NCBI GenBank assembly: GCA_003142855.1
Contig: PLNW01000083.1
Span: 62,001 to 126,000 of the forward strand
Source of the DNA: Myxococcales bacterium
GTDB taxonomy: Bacteria > Myxococcota_A > Polyangia > Fen-1088
Length of the DNA stretch: 64,000 nucleotides
Direction of reading: 5' to 3'
Of the stretch, positions 1-8,466 are shown piece by piece. The position numbers and the translations under genes were made by a program. Positions within the stretch are counted from its first letter, which is position 1; every line of letters starts with the position of its first letter. The notes beneath the pieces are model-generated. The model ran no database searches. It was not told the origin of the DNA and saw only the letters and a program-made list of their open reading frames with translations.

Positions 1-580
<580 letters not shown>

Positions 581-581
<1 letters not shown>

Positions 582-1624
582 CAGCGGCGCTCCGTTCCTG
601 GCAGCGTGACCTGCACCGGCATGCCCGCGCGTAGCTTGCCCGCGGGATTGGCCAGCACGATCTCGACCGGATAGACCAAACGGTCGCGATCGCTGCGCGT
701 CTGGATGTTGCGTGGGGTGAACTCGGCCTTGAAAGCCACGGTCGAGACCTGGCCAGGGAACTCTTCGCCCGGATAGGCATCGGCGACCGCCAGCGCGGGC
801 GCGCCCAGCTTGACCGCAGCCAGCTCGGCGTTGGGCAGATAGAATGTGGCGCGCACTTCGGAAAGGTCGAGCAAACGCACCAGCGTGGTGCCGGGCGCGA
901 CCAGCTCGCCTGCTTCATGGGGCAACTCGATGACCCAGGCGTCGCGGGGTGCCGCAATCTCGCACTCGTCCACCAGCAGGCGCACGCGGGCCGCGCTGGC
1001 CGCGCTGGCTCGCGCGCTGGCGTGGGCGGCTTGCGCTTGCGCTGCGGATGCCTTCCACGTGGCGCCTGCGGCACCGACCTGAGCCTGGCTGGCGCGCGCC
1101 TGAGCGCGCAGGGCTTCGACTTGATGGGAAAGGCCATCGGCGCTGGCGCGGGTTTGATCGCGGCTGGACAGCGCCACGTCGTCAGTCAGCTTGTCCAGGC
1201 GGCTGGCTTGCCGAAGGGTGGCGTCGCGCTGGGCTGACAGCGACGCTGCCTGCGCCTCGGAGGCGACGCGCGCGGCCCCGGCCACCTGTTGGGTGGCGCG
1301 GGCTGCGCCGATCGATGCCTCGGCCGCGCGGGCCTGCTCCTCGGCCGCTGTCTGGCGCTCTTGCGCCTCGGACAGAGACGCGCGCGCGTCTGCGCAGTCC
1401 AGGCTGACCAGGAGGTCGCCCTTCTTGACGGCCGCGCCTTTCTTCACGTGCAGTCGCACCACGCGCGCACTGATGCGCGATGAGAGGTCGACCTCGGTGC
1501 CCTCGATTTCGCCTGAGCCGCCCGTGGGCCCTCGCAAGGCGCGTTCCTGCATCCGCAGGCGCGTAGCCAGCAGGCCGCCGAGTGCGAGCACCAGCACGAC
1601 GAGTACGATGGCAACCCTTCGCAT
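581..1624 (-). CDS. HlyD/EmrA-family membrane fusion protein
   Basis: A 347-residue periplasmic adaptor that would link the inner-membrane ABC exporter to an outer-membrane TolC channel. It has one N-terminal membrane anchor (VAIVLVVLVLALGGLLA), a biotinyl-lipoyl-like half-motif (VKKGAAVKKGDLLVSLD), a long Ala-rich alpha-helical hairpin from about residue 75 to 220, and a beta-barrel with the usual PGEEFPGQV stretch. The helical hairpin is heavily alanine-biased. It is the first gene of a minus-strand operon with the ATPase and is divergent from the TolC gene at 1847, which is probably its outer-membrane partner. Confidence 0.9.
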
Positions 1625-1753
1625 GAAGACTCCTTGCTGGTTGGCAGATCAGCAAACCGCATGCCGTGGATCGCCGCGCGCTTTCGTGGAGGGCGCGCCA
1701 AGAACTGTAAGGACTTCCGACATCATGTTCAGTCTTCCGACGGTTGAGAACAC

Positions 1754-1771
1754 GGAGGGGAGAGGGGAGGG
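1754..1771 (+). other. G-rich tract in the divergent efflux promoter region
   Basis: The intergenic region 1625-1846 separates the divergent HlyD and TolC genes. It contains the G runs GG, GGGG, GGGG and GGG within 18 bases. This is a weak, imperfect G-quadruplex pattern, followed by further GG and GGG runs up to 1793. I saw no convincing promoter elements in the region. Confidence 0.3.
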
Positions 1772-1846
1772 CACAGAGGCGGAGATAGGCGGGTCAAATT
1801 CGCTGGCCGAGATTGTGGCCGCGATCTTGCTATCCACTCACACGAC

Positions 1847-3163
1847 ATGCGATCAACCGTTGGTGCCCTCTTCTTGTCGGTGTTGGGTTCGGCGCATCTT
1901 GCGCGGGCTGAGGACGATCGTTCACTGAAGACCCTGACACTGGACCAGGCCCTGGCCGAGTTGGATAGCCAGAGTCCCACCTTGGTTCAGGTGCGTAGCC
2001 GTGTGGCGGACGCGCGCGCGCTGGCCACGCAAGCCAGGGTGCCGCTGATTCCGACGGTGGTGGCAACGGGCGGGTATACGCGCAACAGCGCCGACGCAAG
2101 AGTCGACTTCGCCGGCACGCCCTTGGCCGCGCTTCACCCTGGGGCGCTGATCATCCAACCTCTGGGCGTGTGGACGGTGGCCGGCACGGCGCGCGTGCCC
2201 TTGATCATTCCCAATGCGTGGGCTGACTGGTCAGCGGCTGAGCGCGCGGCCGATGCGGTGGCGGCCACTGCAGAATCGGCGCGTCTGCAGTTGCGCGCCT
2301 CGCTGGCCGAGGCCGCCTGGGCGGCAGCCGCGGCCGAGGAGATCGTGGCCGTCTCTGAGCGTGCTGTCGCGGTGGCAGAGGAACACCAAAGAAGCGCCGC
2401 CCGGGGCGTGACCGCGGGCACCGAGGCGCCGCTTGCGGTGCTCAAGGCGGAGACCGAGGTGGTCAAGCGCCAGAGCGATCTGGCGCAGGCCCGCGCCAAC
2501 CGCGAACGCAGCCACCTGGCGCTGGGCGTGCTTCTGGGCAAGACCGAGCCGATGCGTGTGCTGCTGCCGTCGGAGCCGGGTAGCGAGGCCGGCCGCGAGG
2601 TGGAGAGCCTGGTGACCGAGGCGCTGCAGAGTCGGCCTGAAATCACGGCACAGTCGGCGCAGATTCGCGCAGCCCAAGCCCAGGCAACCGCGGCCCGCTT
2701 GCGCTGGCTGCCGCAGATCTCTGGCAGCGGCGCGGTCTTCGCTGCGGACGTGCCGTATCCCACGGGAAAGAAAGAAGGCTGGCGTCTGACCCTGGACGCT
2801 CTGTGGCCGCTTTACGACGGCGGGCTGGCCTTCGGCAAGCGCGATCAGGCGGAAGCGGCCCTGAGCACGGCGCGCGCCGCGGCCGAGGCGCAACGGCTCA
2901 GTATTGTGCAGGAGGTGCAGGACACGCGCCGCGATGTCTCGGTGGCCAAAGAACGCCTGCGCCTGGCTGAGCAGCAGCGGGACCTGGCCACGGCAGCGGC
3001 AGCGTCTGCCAAGCGCACCTTCGAGGCCGGCGTAGCCAGCTCGCTTGAGGTGCTGGACGCGAACGACAAGTTGTATCAGGCCGATGTGGCCATGGCCGAC
3101 GCGCGCGGCAGGCTGGGCATTGCGCGTGTGGCACTGGACCGGGCCTTGGGGCGGATGCGCTGA
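1847..3163 (+). CDS. TolC-family outer-membrane efflux protein
   Basis: A 438-residue outer-membrane channel with a cleavable signal peptide (about residues 1-21, ending AHLARA). The signal is followed by the LTLDQALAELDSQSPTL start typical of the OEP fold and two Ala/Glu-rich coiled-coil repeats, with VNA-like VQDTRRDVSVA near the end of the second. It is divergent from the HlyD and ABC ATPase genes and probably completes their tripartite pump. Its stop overlaps the start of the following histidine kinase by one base (TGATG), so pump and sensor are co-transcribed. A second, separate TolC family gene lies at 12623. Confidence 0.88.
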   Translation: MRSTVGALFLSVLGSAHLARAEDDRSLKTLTLDQALAELDSQSPTLVQVRSRVADARALATQARVPLIPTVVATGGYTRNSADARVDFAGTPLAALHPGALIIQPLGVWTVAGTARVPLIIPNAWADWSAAERAADAVAATAESARLQLRASLAEAAWAAAAAEEIVAVSERAVAVAEEHQRSAARGVTAGTEAPLAVLKAETEVVKRQSDLAQARANRERSHLALGVLLGKTEPMRVLLPSEPGSEAGREVESLVTEALQSRPEITAQSAQIRAAQAQATAARLRWLPQISGSGAVFAADVPYPTGKKEGWRLTLDALWPLYDGGLAFGKRDQAEAALSTARAAAEAQRLSIVQEVQDTRRDVSVAKERLRLAEQQRDLATAAAASAKRTFEAGVASSLEVLDANDKLYQADVAMADARGRLGIARVALDRALGRMR

Positions 3164-4491
3164 TGACCGAATCATCTTCTGCTGAACTCGCCGAGAGCGC
3201 TCGCGCCGATACGGGCAGTCCCGGCTTCGAGGAGATCGAGCGCGAGGAACAGTCGCGACTCTTCGGCCGCATCGCATGGGCCCGCGTGGCCGTGCTGCCG
3301 GTTCTGGTGGGGTTGGTCATGTGGCTGCTGGCCACCGACGAGACGCCCTGGCGGCGCTGGGTGCTGGGCACGCTCATCGTGTTGGCGTCGGCGTTCTTCT
3401 TGGTGGAAGCCGGGCGCCACCGAGGAAAAAGCTTCCGCCGCGGAACGATTCGCATCAACCTGACCTTCGCCGTGCTCGCGCAGGCTGCCGCCACCTTTGC
3501 CACCGGCGGTCTGGGCAGCCCGGTTCTGCCTATCATGTTCCCCATCGCCATGGTGGTGGCCATCACCATGCGGCCGCCGGTGGCCTACCTTCTCGTCGTC
3601 TGCCAGATTGCCGCCCTGTGGGCCATGGCCCTGGCCGAGGCCGTGGGGCTGGTGCCCAACCTAAATCTGGTCGTCTTCGGGGGCGGTTCGCGTGCCGGCT
3701 GGAGTGACACGCACCTCCTCGTCAACGCGGCCTTTGCCAGCGCCGGTTTGCTGCTGATCGTGGGCCTCGGCCGAATCACTCGCAGTGCCTTCGACGCCAT
3801 GATTCGGCGTGCGCTGCGCGCGCGACAGGACTCAGTGCGGGCCCATGCCGAGCTGTCAGCGCTGTCCGGCGAGATTGCGCACGAATTGAAGAATCCCTTG
3901 GCCAGCGTCAAAGGATTGGCCGGTCTGCTGGCTCAGGATGTGTCTGCGGGAAAATCGGGCGAGCGGCTCGCCGTGCTCCGGCGCGAAGTGGACCGCATGC
4001 AGGGGATCCTGGAGGAGTTCCTCAATTTCTCGCGTCCGCTGGTGCCGATCGCGGCGGAGAAAGTGGACCTCGATGCCCTCTGTCGCGAGGTGGCCGCCTT
4101 GCACGAGGGCATGGCGCATGAACGCGGCGTCTCGATCAAGGTGCGCGGGGCAGACACGACCGCGCTGTGCGATCCACGCAAGATCGAGCAGGTCCTGCTC
4201 AACCTGGTGCAGAACGCGCTTGAGGCGAGTCCCAAGGACACGACGGTGGAGATCGAAGCCAGCCACGACAGCGAGGGCGTGCAGGTTCGCGTGCTGGATC
4301 GAGGTCCGGGCGTGGCTGCGGAACTTGCGGCCAGGGTCTTCGAGCCGGGCGTGACCAGCAAGGCACAGGGCTCGGGCCTGGGCCTGACTATTGCGCGTGC
4401 CCTGGCCCGCCAGCATGGCGGCAATCTGGAACTTGTCGGCCGCGAAGGCGGCGGCTGCCAGGCGGTGCTGCACTTGCCGGCTGCTCAATAG
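3163..4491 (+). CDS. Membrane-bound sensor histidine kinase
   Basis: A 442-residue sensor. The N-terminal half (about residues 40-205) holds five or six hydrophobic membrane helices and no recognisable extracytoplasmic domain, suggesting sensing within the membrane. HisKA follows with the phospho-acceptor His240 in EIAHELKNPLAS. The HATPase domain shows the N box (NLVQNALEAS), G1 (DRGPGV) and G2 (GSGLGLTIA). It is coupled to the upstream tolC gene and precedes an NtrC-type regulator by 86 bases, so the pair is probably a cognate two-component system. Confidence 0.9.
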   Translation: MTESSSAELAESARADTGSPGFEEIEREEQSRLFGRIAWARVAVLPVLVGLVMWLLATDETPWRRWVLGTLIVLASAFFLVEAGRHRGKSFRRGTIRINLTFAVLAQAAATFATGGLGSPVLPIMFPIAMVVAITMRPPVAYLLVVCQIAALWAMALAEAVGLVPNLNLVVFGGGSRAGWSDTHLLVNAAFASAGLLLIVGLGRITRSAFDAMIRRALRARQDSVRAHAELSALSGEIAHELKNPLASVKGLAGLLAQDVSAGKSGERLAVLRREVDRMQGILEEFLNFSRPLVPIAAEKVDLDALCREVAALHEGMAHERGVSIKVRGADTTALCDPRKIEQVLLNLVQNALEASPKDTTVEIEASHDSEGVQVRVLDRGPGVAAELAARVFEPGVTSKAQGSGLGLTIARALARQHGGNLELVGREGGGCQAVLHLPAAQ

Positions 4492-4577
4492 CGGCTGAGT
4501 CGCGCTGGAAATGAAGTGGCGATCGTGGGTACCATTGCTGTCATGGTCGACCACAATACCCACTGCGACCGCGTCCT

Positions 4578-5930
4578 ATGTTGAAACCACGCGTGCTGGT
4601 GGTGGACGACGACGAAGGTGTTCGCTATACGCTGCGCGAGATCCTGGAGTCGTCTGGTCTGGAGGTGGACGTTGCCTGCGACGGGGTCGAGGCGCTGGAA
4701 CGTCTGCAGCTTCAGCCGGCGCAGTTGGTGGTCACCGATCTGCGCATGCCGCGCATGGATGGCATGGAACTCCTGCGCAAGCTCATGGCGCAGAACCCGG
4801 CGCCGCGCGTGGTGGTGATCACGGCCCATGGTTCGGAACGTCAGGCAGTCGATGCCATCAAGGCTGGCGCGCTCGACTACTTCCGCAAACCATTCGAGGC
4901 CGACGAGTTGGTCGCGGTGATCAAGCGGGCCACCGAGACGGCGCGCCTGGCACTGGAAAACGAGCGGCTGCGGGGCGAGCTGGCGCTTTCGCGCACCCTG
5001 GTTTTCGCGTCCGAGGCAATGAGCGCGCTGGCCGTGTTGGTGGGTCGGGTCGCTCCGCGCGACAGTACCGTGTTGATCACCGGCGAGAGTGGCACGGGCA
5101 AGGAGCGGCTGGCCGAAGCCATCGTGCGGGCCTCGCGGCGTGCGGCCAAGCCCTTTGTGCGCTTCAATTGTGCCTCGCTGACCGCCGAGCTGGCCGAGGC
5201 TGAGCTGTTCGGTCACGTGCGCGGTGCCTTCACGGGCGCGGTGCGATCGCGCGCCGGCCTGTTCGGCGAGGCCGACGGCGGCACTGTGCTGCTCGACGAG
5301 GTGAGCGAGCTGGCGCTGCCTCTGCAGGGAATGCTGCTACGGGCGCTGCAGGAAGGCGAGATTCGGGCTGTGGGCGAGGATCGGCCGCGCCACGTCGACG
5401 TGCGCGTGCTGGCAGCGAGCAACCGCGATCTGAAAGCCGAGGTGGCGCGCGGTGCTTTCCGCGAGGATCTGTACTGGCGCCTGGCCGTGGTGGAATTGCA
5501 CATTCCGCCGTTGCGCGAGCGGCCCGACGACGTTCCCGTGCTGGCGCGACACTTTCTCGACCGAGCCGCGGAACGCGTCGGGGCCGCGCCGTTCGACCTG
5601 TCGGACGCACTCCTGGCGCGCTTGGCGGCACACAACTGGCCCGGCAACGTGCGCGAATTGCAAAATGCCATCGAGCGCTTGGTCGCGCTGTCGCCTGAGG
5701 GTGAACTGGATCTCGCACTGCTCTCGCCGGGCCGGGCTGCGCCTTCGTCGGAAGATCAGTCGCGCCTGCGCGAGAAGATGGATGCCTACGAGCGCGGCCT
5801 GATCGTCGACGCCTTACGCGCGTGCGCGGGCAATCGCAGTGAGGCCGCGCGCCAGCTCGGCATCTCGCGCGTGACCTTGCACGACAAGCTGAAGAAGCAC
5901 GGCATCGGCAACAGCGACGACGCGGGGTAG
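4578..5930 (+). CDS. NtrC-family sigma-54-dependent response regulator
   Basis: A 450-residue activator of sigma-54 RNA polymerase. The receiver domain has the phospho-acceptor Asp54 ([12 protein letters not shown]) and Lys in FRKPF. The AAA+ domain has Walker A GESGTGKE (residues 169-176), the sigma-54 contact loop GAFTGA (216-221) and Walker [11 protein letters not shown] Fis-type helix-turn-helix ends the protein ([20 protein letters not shown]). Presence of GAFTGA argues for true sigma-54 activation. The likely partner is the kinase at 3163. Confidence 0.95.
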   Translation: MLKPRVLVVDDDEGVRYTLREILESSGLEVDVACDGVEALERLQLQPAQLVVTDLRMPRMDGMELLRKLMAQNPAPRVVVITAHGSERQAVDAIKAGALDYFRKPFEADELVAVIKRATETARLALENERLRGELALSRTLVFASEAMSALAVLVGRVAPRDSTVLITGESGTGKERLAEAIVRASRRAAKPFVRFNCASLTAELAEAELFGHVRGAFTGAVRSRAGLFGEADGGTVLLDEVSELALPLQGMLLRALQEGEIRAVGEDRPRHVDVRVLAASNRDLKAEVARGAFREDLYWRLAVVELHIPPLRERPDDVPVLARHFLDRAAERVGAAPFDLSDALLARLAAHNWPGNVRELQNAIERLVALSPEGELDLALLSPGRAAPSSEDQSRLREKMDAYERGLIVDALRACAGNRSEAARQLGISRVTLHDKLKKHGIGNSDDAG

Positions 5931-5946
5931 GGGCGATCTCCGCAAG

Positions 5947-5978
5947 CCCGCGATAGCCACGGGACGTCGTGCCCGTGG
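5947..5978. repeat. Short dispersed motif with hairpin, copy 1
   Basis: Downstream of the NtrC-type regulator gene lies CCCGCGATAGCC followed by a 7-bp inverted repeat, CCACGGG / CCCGTGG (5957-5963 and 5972-5978). GTGGTCGTAG follows at 5975-5984. The same leader and GTGGTCGTAG recur at 11592-11623. The hairpin has no T-run and could be a weak terminator or an extragenic palindrome. Confidence 0.35.
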
Positions 5979-6062
5979 TCGTAGCCGGATGCTCTGCCGT
6001 CCACCGCGCCAACCGCGCCGGCCTGGTTGCTCGTGTGCCTGCTTCCCTCTATGATCCGTTTC

Positions 6063-6401
6063 ATGCAAGCGCTGCTTGACCGTGCCCGCCGGGAACAGGC
6101 TGAGTGGGAATCCTTGCGGAGCAAGGTGCGCGAAGCACTGCCCGGGCTGGTCGCCGTGTTGGTTCGCGAATACGGGGTGCGGCGGGTGACTCTCTTTGGG
6201 TCGATTCTCCGTTCCGCGCCGTCACAGCGGCCGGACATTGACCTGCTGGTCGAGGGACTCGATGCGAGCCGGCGGGCAGAGGCGTTGGGCCGCCTCTTCT
6301 TGCTCGCTCCCTTGCCAGTGGATTTGGTGCCAAGGGAGCTTGGGCGTCGAGAAATCGTACAGCGAGCTCTTGAGGACGGGGAGATTCTCTATGCCGCCTG
6401 A
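6063..6401 (+). CDS. MntA-like nucleotidyltransferase antitoxin
   Basis: A 112-residue minimal nucleotidyltransferase. It carries the family motif GS-X10-DXD: G46 and S47 in TLFGSILRS, D58 and D60 in PDIDLLVEG. MntA antitoxins of type VII toxin-antitoxin systems neutralise HepT toxins by adding AMP units to a tyrosine (established for the family). The reading frame extends upstream with ATG codons at 6051 and 6063; 6063 best matches the usual family length. It overlaps the HepT-like gene by 11 bases, as expected for a coupled pair. The antitoxin gene comes first here. Confidence 0.82.
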   Translation: MQALLDRARREQAEWESLRSKVREALPGLVAVLVREYGVRRVTLFGSILRSAPSQRPDIDLLVEGLDASRRAEALGRLFLLAPLPVDLVPRELGRREIVQRALEDGEILYAA

Positions 6402-6906
6402 GCACCGCACCGTCATTGAGCTGCGGCGCCTCCTGCGTGACAACGAGGCGGACGCCGGGATTTTGGATGCGTTGCGGGCCGAGATCTCGGTTGTGGTCAA
6501 TCGCCCAGAACCGCTCGGACCTGAATCTGCCGCCTACCTGGCAGTGAAGTTGCACGCTTGGTACACCGCCTTTGAGTCGATCCTCGAGAGAATTGCGCGC
6601 GTCGTGGAGGGTGGCTTGCCAGGGGGACCGTCATTTCATCAGGATCTCTTGCGGGGCATGGCCCTGCCGCTCGCGGTGGTCAGGCCTGCGGTGCTCAATC
6701 CCGCGCGTTTGGGGGATCTCTCCGAGCTGCTCGCTTTTCGCCACTTTTTCCGCCACGCCTATGCCGTCGCCCTGGACGAGGCCGAACTGAGGAGCCACGC
6801 CGCCCGCTTGGAACGAACGCACCCGGGTGTGCGCGCCGACTTGCACAGCTTTGAACGGGTCGCGCTGGGCTGGATCCAGAAGCTGGAAGACGTCACGACG
6901 CCGTAA
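6391..6906 (+). CDS. HepT-like HEPN ribonuclease toxin
   Basis: A 171-residue mostly helical protein with the HEPN signature RX4HXY: Arg117, His122 and Tyr124 in AFRHFFRHAYAV. In HepT toxins Arg and His form the RNase centre and the Tyr is the site AMPylated by the partner MntA. The ATG at 6391 lies inside the end of the nucleotidyltransferase gene, so translation is coupled. A longer open frame reaches back to 6196 but is mostly inside the upstream gene. Toxin activity is inferred from the motif and the neighbour. Confidence 0.8.
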   Translation: MPPEHRTVIELRRLLRDNEADAGILDALRAEISVVVNRPEPLGPESAAYLAVKLHAWYTAFESILERIARVVEGGLPGGPSFHQDLLRGMALPLAVVRPAVLNPARLGDLSELLAFRHFFRHAYAVALDEAELRSHAARLERTHPGVRADLHSFERVALGWIQKLEDVTTP

Positions 6907-6944
6907 GGGCGGCCTGCAGTCGCCCCGCATGCGGCCGCTCGCCG

Positions 6945-7409
6945 CTATCGCTTCGCCGCAGGCGCGCCGCCACCGCCTTTGCGGAATCGCTTCCACACCA
7001 CGGCATCCAGCGCCCAGCGGCCGCAGCCCAGCATCAGGATGGCCAGGCTCGCCGTCAGGTAGAGAACCGTGGCTTCACGCTGACGCCAGGGTAGGCCGGC
7101 CTCGCCAGAGAACAGTGTCAATCCCAGGCTGAAGGCGAGCAGCAGAGCCGCCAGCCGACCAGCGAGACCGAGCGCGACCAGGATGCCACCGACGAATTCC
7201 GCTGCCACGGCCAACATCAGGCTGTGGCGATGGCCCATGCCCAGCGGATCAGTGATGCTGGTCGCAAGCTGACTGTAGTGGCGGACTTTGTCCAGACCGT
7301 GAAGGAGAGCAATATTGACGCCCACGCCGAGGCGCAGGAGCAAGAGCCCCAGGTTGACAGAATTCTCTCTGCTGAAGATTGCCACGGCTCTAGCGTGGCA
7401 CATCTGCAC
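6945..7409 (-). CDS. DoxX-family membrane protein
   Basis: A 154-residue inner-membrane protein with four hydrophobic helices. The pattern LLLLRLGVGVNIALLHGLDK, FVGGILVALGLAGRLAALLL and LGCGRWALDAVV matches the DoxX/YphA group. Family members are linked to thiosulfate, redox or thiol stress, but no specific role can be read here. The C-terminus ends in a basic Gly/Ala tail. The start is uncertain: ATGs at 7409 and 7403 and a later start near the first helix are all possible. It is convergent with the HepT-like gene and runs in the same direction as the PfkB gene 30 bases upstream. Confidence 0.75.
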   Translation of the reverse strand: MQMCHARAVAIFSRENSVNLGLLLLRLGVGVNIALLHGLDKVRHYSQLATSITDPLGMGHRHSLMLAVAAEFVGGILVALGLAGRLAALLLAFSLGLTLFSGEAGLPWRQREATVLYLTASLAILMLGCGRWALDAVVWKRFRKGGGGAPAAKR

Positions 7410-7439
7410 GAAAGGCCCAAAATTTCGGGCTATTCGTGA

Positions 7440-8426
7440 CTACCCGCGCTTCACTGCGTCCGTGACCTCGTCGACCGTGGGCAGGCCGGAACGCGAGCCC
7501 AGGCTGCGGCAAGCCAGCCCGGCGGCGGCATTGGCAAAGGGCAGGGCGCGTTCCAGCGGCCAGTCCTTGAGCTGAGCGTAGGCGAAGGCCCCGCAGAAGG
7601 CGTCGCCCGCGCCGGTGGTGTCTTCCACGAAAACGTCGATGGCATCCTGCTGAACCAGCTTGGTGCCCTCCAGAGCCACCGCGCCTGCCTCGCCCATGGT
7701 GATGACCGCGATGCGCGGCCCCAGCCGCGTGATCTCGCGCAGGCTGTCCGCCAGCTCTTCAGAAGGCGCGATCTCGTTAGCGAATCGTTCCGAACCCACC
7801 ACGATGTCCGATAGCGAGAGCAGCTCGCCCATGCCGCCGGAAAGTTGGCTGGCGTTGAGCAGGACGGTGACGCCTTTGGCGCGCGCTTTTTCTGCGACGG
7901 CGGCTTGCAAGGCCGGCTGCGATCCATCGATGCAAAGCAGCCGCGCGCCGTCGAGCAGACGATCCGGCAGATCGCGCGTGGACAGCGGCGTGACGTTGCC
8001 CCGCGAAAGCAGGATCTTGCGCTTGTGGCTGAGCTCGTCGATCTCGATGACCGAGACCGGCGACACCTTGCCCTTCTCGATTGACAGCACCGAGGTGTCG
8101 ATCTGCAGTCCTTGCAGCGAGCGCAAAATGAAGCGGCCGAATTCATCGTCGCCCACGCGTCCAAAGTAGCGACCCCGCACGCCGAGGGTGGACAAAACGG
8201 CCAGGATGTTGGTGGCCGACCCGCCCCCCTGCATGCTGAAGACCGACACTTCCACCAAACGGCGCTCAACGCGCGGAACGACGCACAGGAGGTCCACCGT
8301 GGCCAGGCCCACGCCCACAACAAGATCCCCGCGCGCAGCGGCCGTGCCTCGTTCAGGATCCTTCCGGGTCACGGCCGGGCGGGTTTTCTTGCGGCTGGGT
8401 TTGCTGAGCTTGCGGGCTTTCACCAC
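7440..8426 (-). CDS. PfkB-family carbohydrate/nucleoside kinase
   Basis: A 328-residue ATP-dependent sugar or nucleoside kinase of the ribokinase superfamily. It has the N-terminal PfkB signature around residues 65-100 (GGGSATNILAVLSTLG and GRVGDDEFG) and the C-terminal signature with the anion hole and catalytic Asp in DTTGAGDAF (residues 269-277). A basic, disordered N-terminal extension of about 32 residues (MVKARKLSKPSRKKTRP) precedes the fold, so the true start may be further in. The substrate is not determinable. It lies 40 bases after the MFS/spermidine-synthase gene on the same strand. Confidence 0.88.
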   Translation of the reverse strand: MVKARKLSKPSRKKTRPAVTRKDPERGTAAARGDLVVGVGLATVDLLCVVPRVERRLVEVSVFSMQGGGSATNILAVLSTLGVRGRYFGRVGDDEFGRFILRSLQGLQIDTSVLSIEKGKVSPVSVIEIDELSHKRKILLSRGNVTPLSTRDLPDRLLDGARLLCIDGSQPALQAAVAEKARAKGVTVLLNASQLSGGMGELLSLSDIVVGSERFANEIAPSEELADSLREITRLGPRIAVITMGEAGAVALEGTKLVQQDAIDVFVEDTTGAGDAFCGAFAYAQLKDWPLERALPFANAAAGLACRSLGSRSGLPTVDEVTDAVKRG

Positions 8427-8466
8427 AGACTAATCCTACCACCGCAGCCAAATTTTTCTCTCTTTG

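Noticed and set aside
1705-1730. CTGTAAGG near tolC as a third copy of the sigma-linked motif
   Set aside because: The GGxACxAGA block is absent at the right spacing.
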